From the NCBI GenBank assembly GCA_046597895.1, contig JBKJJS010000383.1, forward strand, positions 1 to 10,083: a stretch of DNA of 10,083 bases, written 5' to 3'. The notes beneath the pieces were generated by a model. The model was not told the origin of the DNA, did no database searches, and saw nothing but the letters and a program-made list of their open reading frames with translations. A program made the translations under genes and the position numbers. The DNA comes from WLJO01 sp046597895 (GTDB lineage: Bacteria > Actinomycetota > Acidimicrobiia > Acidimicrobiales > Ilumatobacteraceae). How positions within the stretch are numbered: the stretch's first letter is position 1; the number at the start of each line of letters is the position of its first letter. Shown in pieces: positions 1-6,491 of this stretch.

Positions 1-126
1 GCCGCCCGCGACCTGCTCCGCCGCGAGCTGTCGCTGCTCGACGGAGCGGGCATGCTGACGACGTCCCACCCGTCGGTGGAGCCAGAGCGTGAGCGTGACG
101 TCTTCCCCGCACCGCCAAACCCTTGA
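1..126 (+). CDS. C-terminal 41 residues of an unidentified protein
   Basis: Frame 1 is open from the window edge to TGA at 124-126. It encodes a charged tail beginning AARDLLRRELSLLDGAGM and ending in a proline-rich stretch (PAPPNP). Codon use is GC-rich at third positions, as in a real gene. The next gene begins with GTG directly after this stop (127), which suggests co-transcription and perhaps translational coupling with the HprK-like gene. The tail is too short to assign a family, so whether it belongs to the modification island cannot be decided from this window. It could be another island enzyme or an unrelated gene. Confidence 0.6.
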   Translation, partial: AARDLLRRELSLLDGAGMLTTSHPSVEPERERDVFPAPPNP

Positions 127-888
127 GTGGTGAAAGACGACGGTTCCGTGCGAGCCGACGCGGTCGACCTCGACATCGCAGGCACGTTGGTGCGCGTCGT
201 GTGCGAAGACCCCGCGGGAGTCGCGGTGCTTCGCACCGCCCTGGCCGACCACCTGGTCGACGAGCCGGCGCCCCTTGGCTTTTCCCTGCGTGTTCCGGCC
301 GGGATGACGAAGTTCCATCTGCTCGTCGATCGTTCCGGCTTCATCCTCGCCCGGGTCGGGACCATCCAGGAAGGGCTGGCGGTCCTCGGGAGTCACCTCG
401 CGTCCTTGATCCCGCCGCCGCCGGGCACGGTGCGTATCCGAGCGCGGGTGTTCCTCCGCGACGATGCGACGGCCGCGCTGGCCGCGTTCCCACTCGTGGT
501 CAGCCAGCCCGTCATCGAGCGACGGCTCCAGCACGCGTCGCTGCGCATCGTGGACCGTCTCGTCGTCGACCTACGACTCGACACGCACCTCGTGATGTCG
601 GCCGCACCGTGGCCAGCACTCCGCGACTTGCCCATCGCCCCCGGCCATGCACGTGCCCCCGCCGAACCGACCCCGATCGATACCGTGCTCATCCCGCGGC
701 TGAGTCGCGACGCGCCATCGCAGGCAGACCTCGTGGCGTTCCTGGCGGCCGTCACCTGCTCCGGGGCGTCCCGTGCGGACCGCCTGGCCCTGGCCGAAAG
801 CCTCACGGCAAAGCGCGTCGCCGTCGTCCCCGTCGATGATCCGAGCGTGATGTACGCACCATTGAGGTGGCGACCACCTCACATCTAG
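127..888 (+). CDS. HprK-like protein with a lost P-loop (probable pseudokinase)
   Basis: This 253-residue protein looks like a paralogue of the two HprK-like proteins downstream, but without their C-terminal PqqD-like domain. Its N-terminus (residues 14-42, with a shared DP at 28-29) resembles residues 15-41 of the protein at 2913-4058. Residues about 102-148 align with that protein without gaps. In that stretch the kinase HxHAG becomes RxRAR (103-107), the Walker A APSGSGKST becomes AFPLVVSQP (120-128, with Ser126 in place of the lysine), and TDE becomes VDR (142-144), which keeps only Asp143. The C-terminal part (about 214-240) also follows the paralogue pattern. It is therefore unlikely to bind ATP in the HprK manner. 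It may be an allosteric partner, a scaffold or a substrate-binding subunit. GTG at 127 abuts the preceding stop, and GTG at 130 is equally possible. The homology was judged by eye and is weak in overall identity. Confidence 0.7.
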   Translation: MVKDDGSVRADAVDLDIAGTLVRVVCEDPAGVAVLRTALADHLVDEPAPLGFSLRVPAGMTKFHLLVDRSGFILARVGTIQEGLAVLGSHLASLIPPPPGTVRIRARVFLRDDATAALAAFPLVVSQPVIERRLQHASLRIVDRLVVDLRLDTHLVMSAAPWPALRDLPIAPGHARAPAEPTPIDTVLIPRLSRDAPSQADLVAFLAAVTCSGASRADRLALAESLTAKRVAVVPVDDPSVMYAPLRWRPPHI

Positions 889-905
889 CGGCCTCAGTTA
901 AGGCC
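863..905 (+). terminator. Two adjacent hairpins around the stop of the pseudokinase gene
   Basis: A perfect 8-bp inverted repeat (863-870 TGAGGTGG, loop CGA, 874-881 CCACCTCA) lies in the last codons. A second 5-bp hairpin (890-894 GGCCT, 6-base loop, 901-905 AGGCC) follows the stop at 886-888. No clear T-tract follows, so this is at best a weak or partial terminator, or an mRNA-stabilising or attenuating structure upstream of the exported-protein gene. Confidence 0.3.
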
Positions 906-1001
906 CCCTCAAGATTACTTCATGGGCCTACCGGACGCGCGACCGCGTAGAGTACCGTGGAACGAGAGAACCGGACGCCTGTCGTTCGATTCTCGAGGTG
1001 C

Positions 1002-1007
1002 GGGAGG
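1002..1007 (+). promoter_or_regulatory. Ribosome binding site GGGAGG that fixes the Tat-protein start
   Basis: GGGAGG lies 9 bases before ATG 1017. It is the clearest Shine-Dalgarno sequence in the island and favours 1017 over the in-frame GTG at 957. Starting at 1017 also places the twin-arginine motif 17 residues from the N-terminus, as expected of a Tat signal. Confidence 0.6.
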
Positions 1008-1016
1008 TTCGCGGAC

Positions 1017-1661
1017 ATGGACGAACAAGTTGAGCAGGGGCAGCCACAAGATGCTGCGGTCGCGCGGCGCAAGCTGCTCAAGGCTGCGATCGGCACCGGC
1101 GTGGCCGTCGCCGCCTACTCCGCGCCCAAGATCAGCGTCGTGCCGGCGTACGGCCTGACGTCGAGCAACCGGTCCAACGGACTGTGCTACGGGCTCGGCT
1201 GGAGTTCGAACAACCCGACCGGCAAGGGCTGGATGGGCCTGGCTGGACAAAATGGACTCTTCTCCGGCAGCGTTGTCGATCTGACCACGGGACCCAGCGC
1301 CGACCAAGGAAGCGGCACGGCCACCTACACGTGGAACATCCCTACCTTCCAAGGGATCCCGGCCTTCACGCTGACGATCGTGGCCACCGGGTGCGTCAAC
1401 AACGGTGGCGGGTCGTGGGTGGTGAGCGGCATGCCGGCTGGCTATTGCCTGAAGTTCTACAACTCAGGACGGCCCACCGTTGGAAACGTCAGCACGTGTA
1501 ATTCGAGTTCGAACCTCCTGGCTCTTGGGATCGCGCAAGCGAGCCCGGCATCCGTCGTGAATGGCGGCACCGTCACCATCACGAGCACGGGTGCGGGCAC
1601 CTGTGCTACCGCCCCGAATTTTGGTAAAATCGTGTGGGTGTTCGACATAGCTCCGTGCTAG
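1017..1661 (+). CDS. Tat-type exported small protein with six cysteines
   Basis: This 214-residue protein has a twin-arginine signal: a polar 16-residue N-region, ARRKLLK at 16-22, a hydrophobic Ala/Gly/Val core at about 23-34, and a possible cleavage site near VVPAYG (41-46). The mature part of about 168 residues is rich in Gly, Ser, Thr and Asn and looks like a beta-rich extracellular domain. It has exactly six cysteines (57, 126, 144, 161, 196, 214), and the last is the C-terminal residue. An even number suggests disulfides. No catalytic motif is recognised. The gene sits between the pseudokinase and the first intact HprK-PqqD gene on the same strand, so the exported protein could be what the island modifies. 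That link rests only on gene order. Ordinary secreted proteins with RRKLLK-type signals are common in actinobacteria. Confidence 0.8.
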   Translation: MDEQVEQGQPQDAAVARRKLLKAAIGTGVAVAAYSAPKISVVPAYGLTSSNRSNGLCYGLGWSSNNPTGKGWMGLAGQNGLFSGSVVDLTTGPSADQGSGTATYTWNIPTFQGIPAFTLTIVATGCVNNGGGSWVVSGMPAGYCLKFYNSGRPTVGNVSTCNSSSNLLALGIAQASPASVVNGGTVTITSTGAGTCATAPNFGKIVWVFDIAPC

Positions 1662-1729
1662 GTCACACACCGCACGGGGCTTGAGTGGTCGTCAGCGTTC
1701 GTCCTGCTCTCCGTCGGTAGCATCCGCCC

Positions 1730-2935
1730 ATGTCGTCGGCAGCTTGGATGCTCCACGCGGGCCGCTACCAGGCCACGCTCGCCGCCGTAGGTGACATCGG
1801 GGACCGGCTTCGCTCGCTGCTGGTCGACCTCGGCACGTGTCGCCCCCGCGGTCCACTTGGAGCCATCGAGGTGTTCGCCGACGCCGCGGGGGGCTTTGTT
1901 ATACGGTCCGATGGCCGTGTGTGGAACGACGAGGTTCCCGACGCCGATGTGGCCGACCAGGTCGTGCGCATGTTGCTCCAGGCCGCGCTCGACGCCGAGT
2001 CGGAGTTCGTGCACATCCATGCTGGCGCCGTGGCGTTGGGCGACCGCACCGCGATCCTCGCCGGTTGGCCGGCGTCCGGGAAGTCGACGGCCATCACGGC
2101 GCTCGTGAGCGCAGGGTTCAGCTATGTGACCGACGAGCGCCTCGTCCTGACGGGAGATGGGCGCGGCGTAGCCGGGTTCCCGAAGCCCATCTCGCTGATC
2201 GCGGGATCGTTCGGCGCATTGGCACATCTCGATCCTCAACGCACCGGCCGCGGTGCCAGCAGCGGGACCACCTGGCAGATCCCGGCCTCGGCTGTCGGGC
2301 CGGTGGCGTCGCAGGAGTCCCGTGCGCCTTCGCTGCTCGTGTTCATCACTTACCGGCCGGACGTCGCGCTTCGGGTCGTCGATGTCGCACCGCACAAGTC
2401 GGCAGCCCGGCTGCTCGGCGACAGTCCTGACGTGATCATTCGTGGTCACTCGGGCGCACACGCGATCGTGTCCCTCGTGTCATCCATCCGATGTGTCGAG
2501 CTCGAGTACAGCGCGACCGACGAAATGGTGACAGCAATGCGTGACCTTCTCGACCGAAGCCACGAGTTCGAGCCCCGCGAGGTGACCGTGTTGAAGGGCG
2601 CCGCGGCCCCGGATCAACCGGCGCCGCTTGCGCCGAGCGGCGTCGACACGACCAGTCCGTACGCGATCGTCCATGGCGTTTCGGCATGGATCATCAACGA
2701 CGATGCCGTTGCCTACGTCCATCGAACCGGCCGCGTCATCGAACTCGACGCGGCTGGCGCGGCGTGGCTCCAACTGCTCGACGAGCACAACAGCGTCGAC
2801 GAACTGATCAACGAGGTCGCGGATGCCACCGCGACCGATCGCGACACCGTCGGCTCGGCGGCCTGCGACGCGGTTCATGGACTGTGGAGCGCAGGCGTCG
2901 TCGGGCCAATGGATGGCACGCCACGTGGGCGATGA
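1730..2935 (+). CDS. HprK-like kinase fused to a PqqD-like domain (copy 1)
   Basis: This is a 401-residue, two-domain protein. The HprK-like domain contains HIHAG (95-99), Walker A GWPASGKST (112-120), TDE (134-136, in the position of the Mg-binding aspartates of HprK) and the family's FPKPISL (150-156). Residues about 312-392 resemble PqqD: a short beta hairpin (AVAYVHRTGRVIELD), then AAWLQLLDEHNSVDELINEV and a final helix ending in WSAGVVG. HprK relatives phosphorylate Ser on HPr or, in some lasso-peptide clusters, on a peptide. PqqD-like domains bind leader peptides in RiPP pathways. The fusion therefore suggests a kinase that carries its own substrate-recognition module in the cytoplasm. 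ATG 1730 has no obvious Shine-Dalgarno sequence. The 3' end overlaps the next kinase gene. The substrate is unknown. Confidence 0.82.
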   Translation: MSSAAWMLHAGRYQATLAAVGDIGDRLRSLLVDLGTCRPRGPLGAIEVFADAAGGFVIRSDGRVWNDEVPDADVADQVVRMLLQAALDAESEFVHIHAGAVALGDRTAILAGWPASGKSTAITALVSAGFSYVTDERLVLTGDGRGVAGFPKPISLIAGSFGALAHLDPQRTGRGASSGTTWQIPASAVGPVASQESRAPSLLVFITYRPDVALRVVDVAPHKSAARLLGDSPDVIIRGHSGAHAIVSLVSSIRCVELEYSATDEMVTAMRDLLDRSHEFEPREVTVLKGAAAPDQPAPLAPSGVDTTSPYAIVHGVSAWIINDDAVAYVHRTGRVIELDAAGAAWLQLLDEHNSVDELINEVADATATDRDTVGSAACDAVHGLWSAGVVGPMDGTPRGR

Positions 2936-4058
2936 CGCCCACGTGGCGCAGGTGTCACAGTTCCGCTGCCACGACTACGTGTTCCAACTGACTGGTGATC
3001 CACAACTCGTCAAGGATCTCGAAGCGCTGTTCGTCGACATCGCCACCAGCCCGATCGCTGCCCCGCACACCTGGGACATCGAATCATTCCAGGCTCACGC
3101 GCGTGTCATCGTCGATGGCAAGACTGTCGGGGAGTGGGTTGTTCGCGATCTCCTCGCGGCGGAGGTGATCTCCAGACTGACGATGACGGTGATTGCCGCC
3201 CATTCGGGCGAACTTCACCTGCACGCCGGTGGTGTCGTGGTGGACGACAAGACGGTTCTGCTCGTTGCTCCGTCTGGTTCTGGGAAGTCGACGTTGACCT
3301 GCGCGCTCGTTGCCGCCGGTGCCCGCTATCGGACCGACGAAGTCGTGGCCGTTGGTCGCGATGGCGGCGGCATCACCACGTACCCCAAGCCGATCAGTGT
3401 GAAGGCACCTGGTATCGATGAAGTGGAGCGGCTGACCGGACTCACCTGTACGCCCGGGGCCAAGACCTGGGAGCTTCCAGCCAGCTCCTTCGGCTCGGTC
3501 GCGTCCGGCGACGACCATCCCGTGACCACGATCGTGTTCAACTCGTACGTACCTTCACAACTGGCTCTCATCGAACCGCTCCCTCGTGCGACTGCGGTGC
3601 GTCTCATCCTGTCCGACAGCCAGGACGCCGCGCTGATCGGACCCGCGTCACTCGTGACGGCGGCGCACCTCGCTCGGTCGGCGCATTGCCTACGGGTGAC
3701 GGGCGGCGATGCCACCGAGGTCGGCCAGGCCATCTTGGAAGCCCATCGGGTTCCGGTGGAGCCCGGGGAGGTCGCAACCGTCCGAGCTCCATCAACGGGT
3801 GACTCGCCGGCGCGGGCCGACGATGTCTGCTCGGTCGTCATCGACGGGAGGGCAGTCCTGTACACACCCGAGCCTCATCGACTCATCGAACTCGACGAGA
3901 GCCAGACCCTGTGGTGGGTGCTGCTCGACGGCACCCCGTTCGACCAGATCGTCGATGAGGTCGTACGAGAGACCGCCTCACCGAGTGAGCACGTGGTTGC
4001 GGCGGGGAACACGTTCGTCGAGGGCTTTCGGTCGCTCGGTGTGCTGCGCGGTTCATGA
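2913..4058 (+). CDS. HprK-like kinase fused to a PqqD-like domain (copy 2)
   Basis: Taken from ATG 2913 this is a 381-residue protein with the same architecture as its upstream neighbour. It has HLHAG (102-106), Walker A APSGSGKST (119-127), TDE (141-143) and YPKPISV (157-163). A PqqD-like domain at about 304-378 contains AVLYTPEPHRLIELD and WWVLLDGTPFDQIVDEV. Both kinases keep every nucleotide-binding feature, unlike the copy at 127-888. The start is uncertain: ATG 2823 and ATG 2877 lie deep inside the previous gene, 2913 gives a 23-base overlap, and GTG 2925, 2943 or 2952 are possible. No strong Shine-Dalgarno sequence decides between them. The stop TGA (4056-4058) sits in the palindrome TCATGA, which also contains the stop of the converging minus-strand gene. 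It was probably produced by tandem duplication followed by strong divergence. Confidence 0.82.
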   Translation: MARHVGDDAHVAQVSQFRCHDYVFQLTGDPQLVKDLEALFVDIATSPIAAPHTWDIESFQAHARVIVDGKTVGEWVVRDLLAAEVISRLTMTVIAAHSGELHLHAGGVVVDDKTVLLVAPSGSGKSTLTCALVAAGARYRTDEVVAVGRDGGGITTYPKPISVKAPGIDEVERLTGLTCTPGAKTWELPASSFGSVASGDDHPVTTIVFNSYVPSQLALIEPLPRATAVRLILSDSQDAALIGPASLVTAAHLARSAHCLRVTGGDATEVGQAILEAHRVPVEPGEVATVRAPSTGDSPARADDVCSVVIDGRAVLYTPEPHRLIELDESQTLWWVLLDGTPFDQIVDEVVRETASPSEHVVAAGNTFVEGFRSLGVLRGS

Positions 4059-4331
4059 CGACCGCGTCACCGAGACGACTCCCAGCTGGACGAGCTGATC
4101 GACCAATCGGGCGATGTCCCCAACGAGCACTTCCGGCCGCAGGTCGTATGCGTCGGTAAGGCCCGCGATCAACTCGGTCATCGTCATCGGCTCGGACAGC
4201 AGGTCCCAGGCGAGGGCGCCCGAGCCGCCGATGTGGACCGGAGCGTCGGCCTTCGCGGCGAGCACGAGCACCCCGTCGAGCGTTCGGCGCCAGGTGCATT
4301 CGGCACGACGGGCATAGAGCACCTCATCCAC
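4053..4331 (-). CDS. Free-standing PqqD-like peptide-binding protein
   Basis: This 92-residue protein starts at GTG 4331 and ends at 4053. After a short N-terminus it has the PqqD pattern: a beta segment (LDGVLVLAAKADAPVHIGG, 18-36), then ALAWDLLSEPMTMTELIAGL (39-58), and a last helix VGDIARLVDQLVQLGVVSV (70-88). The length is normal for PqqD, about 90 residues. The family serves as a RiPP recognition element or chaperone for precursor peptides. The start overlaps the nucleotidyltransferase stop by 8 bases (GTGGATGA), so the two are very likely co-translated. GTG 4322 is an alternative start. Upstream extension of this reading frame only shadows the nucleotidyltransferase gene. Its likely job is to deliver a peptide to the neighbouring enzyme, but this is inference. 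Confidence 0.75.
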   Translation of the reverse strand: MDEVLYARRAECTWRRTLDGVLVLAAKADAPVHIGGSGALAWDLLSEPMTMTELIAGLTDAYDLRPEVLVGDIARLVDQLVQLGVVSVTRSS

Positions 4332-5460
4332 CGCGGGTGCTCTTGCCGGCGAACTGGCGGAGGGCGCGACGCACGTGACCGTGCTGGGTCCATCCGCGGG
4401 ACGAGAGGTACTCGGCGCTGGGGCGTGTGATCGCCCGCACGTATCGGAACCGCCGGCGAACGCCCCGCATGACCGCGATCGCCACGAGGTGCGTTCCGTA
4501 GGGGCCCGGCCGTCCGCCGTAGCTGCGCAACAGCCATCGTTGTCGCCGAGTGCTGCCGAGAGTTGCGTAGGCCTGGAGCCCGTGGTCGGGGGGGAGCGCG
4601 AGTGTGTCGACCGCCAAGTGAGCTGCCTGCTCGACGACCGCCTCGCCGTGCCAACGCTGTGCCATCTCGGCGACAGCGTCGAAGTCGACCCCTTGAGCGT
4701 GCAGCAACAGCAGGTCGCGGAGCGCCGACAGGCGGACCGGATGGTCACCGAGCGCGGCGTCGTAGCAGGCGTGCAGGAAGGCGGCCGTACCACCGAGCGC
4801 CGGAAACCTACGTCCGGCCACATCGAACCAAGTGGGCTCGGCGAAGAGATCGTCGAGATCTAAAGTGAAGCCGAATGCACCGTCGACGAGTGTCCGGTGG
4901 AGGTCGATCTCGCGACCGCCTACTCGAATGGTGGCCTCCCGTCCGAACTCGCGATCGAAGCCGGGACGTAGCTCGGGCACGAGGCGATGGCCCCCAAGAT
5001 CCTGGCAGAGAGCAGCGATGGCGCTTACGAAGTCGGCCGACCTGACGAGGATGTCGAGGTCGCTGTAGACGCGCCAGGAGGGATCGTCGTAGGCGACGTG
5101 GCTCAGGGCGACGCCCTTCAGCACCCGGTAGTCGATGTGGTGCTCAGAGAAACACTCGTCGACAAGAAGCAGCATCGCTTCGGTGAGTAGGGCGTTCGAC
5201 AGCCACCGGTTGTGGTACTCGATGACCAACCCGAGCTGATCGGGCGACACCGTCAGGGCGCCCGTGGCAACCGCTTCGGCGAGCGCGCCCAGAAGTCGGT
5301 GGCTTTCCGCGAGATGCATCAGGGTTGCGAAGTCGTCATCGCCAAGCCTGGCGGCCGCGAGGGTGCCGTCGTCGTGGAGTCCGACTGACGCCACGGCGGC
5401 GAGGACACGCTCGGACGGAAGGGCGATGGCCCGACCGCCAGCGGCCCGGGCGGTCCCCAC
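4324..5460 (-). CDS. Nucleotidyltransferase family protein (NTP_transf_5-like)
   Basis: This 378-residue protein starts at GTG 5460. The conserved core begins with LKGVAL (114-119). It continues with YDDPSWRVYSDLDILV (124-139), where Asp134 and Asp136 form the typical metal-binding pair, and EIDLHRTL (184-191) provides a further acidic strand. Later helices include AAFLHACYDAAL and LRDLLLLH. The C-terminal 60 residues are Arg-rich. This family is found in exopolysaccharide and lasso-peptide loci. In the lasso peptide pseudomycoidin it acts after an HprK-like kinase to decorate a phosphoserine. The present gene is paired with a PqqD-like gene and faces two HprK-PqqD genes, which fits that type of chemistry. 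The frame stays open upstream into the divergent crotonase gene, but GTG 5460 avoids that overlap. No clear Shine-Dalgarno sequence is visible. Confidence 0.8.
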   Translation of the reverse strand: MGTARAAGGRAIALPSERVLAAVASVGLHDDGTLAAARLGDDDFATLMHLAESHRLLGALAEAVATGALTVSPDQLGLVIEYHNRWLSNALLTEAMLLLVDECFSEHHIDYRVLKGVALSHVAYDDPSWRVYSDLDILVRSADFVSAIAALCQDLGGHRLVPELRPGFDREFGREATIRVGGREIDLHRTLVDGAFGFTLDLDDLFAEPTWFDVAGRRFPALGGTAAFLHACYDAALGDHPVRLSALRDLLLLHAQGVDFDAVAEMAQRWHGEAVVEQAAHLAVDTLALPPDHGLQAYATLGSTRRQRWLLRSYGGRPGPYGTHLVAIAVMRGVRRRFRYVRAITRPSAEYLSSRGWTQHGHVRRALRQFAGKSTRGG

Positions 5461-5477
5461 GGAGCAGAGTCTACGTG

Positions 5478-5496
5478 ACGGGCAGGGGATGCCCGT
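5478..5496. promoter_or_regulatory. Perfect 7-bp inverted repeat between divergent genes
   Basis: ACGGGCA (5478-5484), a 5-base spacer and TGCCCGT (5490-5496) lie in the 67-base gap between the nucleotidyltransferase start (5460) and the crotonase start (5528). The position suits an operator for a dimeric regulator. A 7-bp repeat in GC-rich DNA can also arise by chance. Confidence 0.3.
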
Positions 5497-5527
5497 GAGC
5501 TCCCAGCCTCCTGACAGACTCGTGGTC

Positions 5528-6343
5528 ATGTCTGACCGCGTCACCATCTCCATCGCCGACGGCGTCGCCGACGTGCGCCTCAACCGTGCCGACAAGCGCA
5601 ATGCGCTGGACGGCGAGATGTTCTCGGCCATCGCTGCCGCTGGCGAGCGCCTGAAGACCGAGCCGGGCCTGCGGGCTGTCGTGCTTTCGGGCGAGGGCTC
5701 GTCGTTCTGCGCAGGGCTGGACTTTGCGTCCTTCCAGGCCATGGCCGGAGGCGCCGACGGGGGTGAACCGCCCCAGGGGCGCACGAACGCCGGCGACCTG
5801 AGCGCCGGCCGCATCACCCACCTCGGCCAGCAGACGGCGTGGGTGTGGCAGGAGGTGCCGGTGCCGGTTATCGCCGCCGTCCACGGCCACGCGCTCGGCG
5901 GTGGTATCCAGATCGCCCTCGGTGCCGACATCCGCATCGTCCACCCGGACACGCAGATGTCCGTGCGCGAGATCCATTGGGGCCTCGTACCGGACATGAC
6001 GGGCACGCTCACGTTGAGCCGCTTGACCCGCCCGGACATCGCCAAGGAACTCACGTTCACGGCCCGCATCTTCAGTGGCCGTGAGGCGTTCGACCTCGGC
6101 ATTGCCACCCGGCTCTCGGAGACGCCCTACGACGATGCCATGGCCATGGCCCAGTCAATCGCCGCCCGCAACCCGGATGCGGTCCGTGGTGCCAAGCGGC
6201 TGTTCCACGAACTCGCCAACGGGGGAGCGGCCGAGCAGTTCGCCATGGAACGCAAGGAGATCGGCGCCCTCGTGGGTACCCCGAACCAGATGGAAGCGGT
6301 GATGGCCAGCTTCGAGAAGCGCACCCCCAACTTCACCGACTGA
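5528..6343 (+). CDS. Crotonase / enoyl-CoA hydratase family protein, dienoyl-CoA isomerase-like
   Basis: This 271-residue protein is the usual length for the crotonase family. These enzymes act on CoA thioesters in fatty-acid or related degradation in the cytoplasm. It has the family start LNRADKRNAL (18-27), the first oxyanion-hole segment SFCAGLDF (59-66) and the second, GHALGGGIQIALGADIR (120-136). The position of the first catalytic Glu of enoyl-CoA hydratase is Gln128. Glu148 (VREIHWG) is present, and Asp156 (LVPD) lies eight residues later, the spacing of Glu196 and Asp204 in rat dienoyl-CoA isomerase. That enzyme's third residue, Asp176, corresponds to Gln128 here. The reaction may thus be an isomerisation or something else, rather than hydration. 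ATG 5528 begins the conserved domain directly; GTG 5522 is two codons upstream. No link to the HprK island is evident. Confidence 0.88.
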   Translation: MSDRVTISIADGVADVRLNRADKRNALDGEMFSAIAAAGERLKTEPGLRAVVLSGEGSSFCAGLDFASFQAMAGGADGGEPPQGRTNAGDLSAGRITHLGQQTAWVWQEVPVPVIAAVHGHALGGGIQIALGADIRIVHPDTQMSVREIHWGLVPDMTGTLTLSRLTRPDIAKELTFTARIFSGREAFDLGIATRLSETPYDDAMAMAQSIAARNPDAVRGAKRLFHELANGGAAEQFAMERKEIGALVGTPNQMEAVMASFEKRTPNFTD

Positions 6344-6390
6344 TGTCGCAGCCAGCCTGACCGCCGACCGCTACCTCGCGTCGGCAATCT

Positions 6391-6446
6391 TCATCGATGT
6401 CATGGGAAACGGACCCGATCACCCCACTTTGGCATGACATCAACGA
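6391..6446. terminator. Inverted repeat in the convergent gap, possible bidirectional terminator
   Basis: Arms 6391-6404 and 6433-6446 are complementary at 12 of 14 positions, with a 28-base loop. They lie between the convergent ends of the crotonase gene (6343) and the HEPN gene (6492). A smaller perfect 6-bp repeat, GCCGAC/GTCGGC, lies just upstream at 6363-6385. Neither is followed by a long T-run, so terminator function is only suggested by position. Confidence 0.3.
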
Positions 6447-6491
6447 CGCCGATGCGAGCGCCGTGGTCGGTTTCGAAGCGCACCCCGGGGT

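Noticed and set aside
123..839. 238-codon Arg-rich open frame on the plus strand
   Set aside because: It is a shifted-frame shadow of the HprK-like gene at 127-888: very Arg/Pro-rich with no recognisable fold, as expected of out-of-frame GC-rich DNA.
4332..4823. Upstream extension of the small PqqD-like gene to 4823
   Set aside because: It is an alternative frame of the nucleotidyltransferase, Arg/Ser/Thr/Pro-rich. The PqqD fold is complete from GTG 4331.
127..5460. Calling the island a lasso-peptide cluster
   Set aside because: No asparagine-synthetase-like cyclase, B2 protease or short precursor gene can be seen; only accessory families are shared.
4324..6108. A 594-codon minus-strand frame that would extend the nucleotidyltransferase across the crotonase gene
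   Set aside because: The part beyond 5460 is antisense to a clear crotonase and lacks family features; the conserved domain fits a start at 5460.
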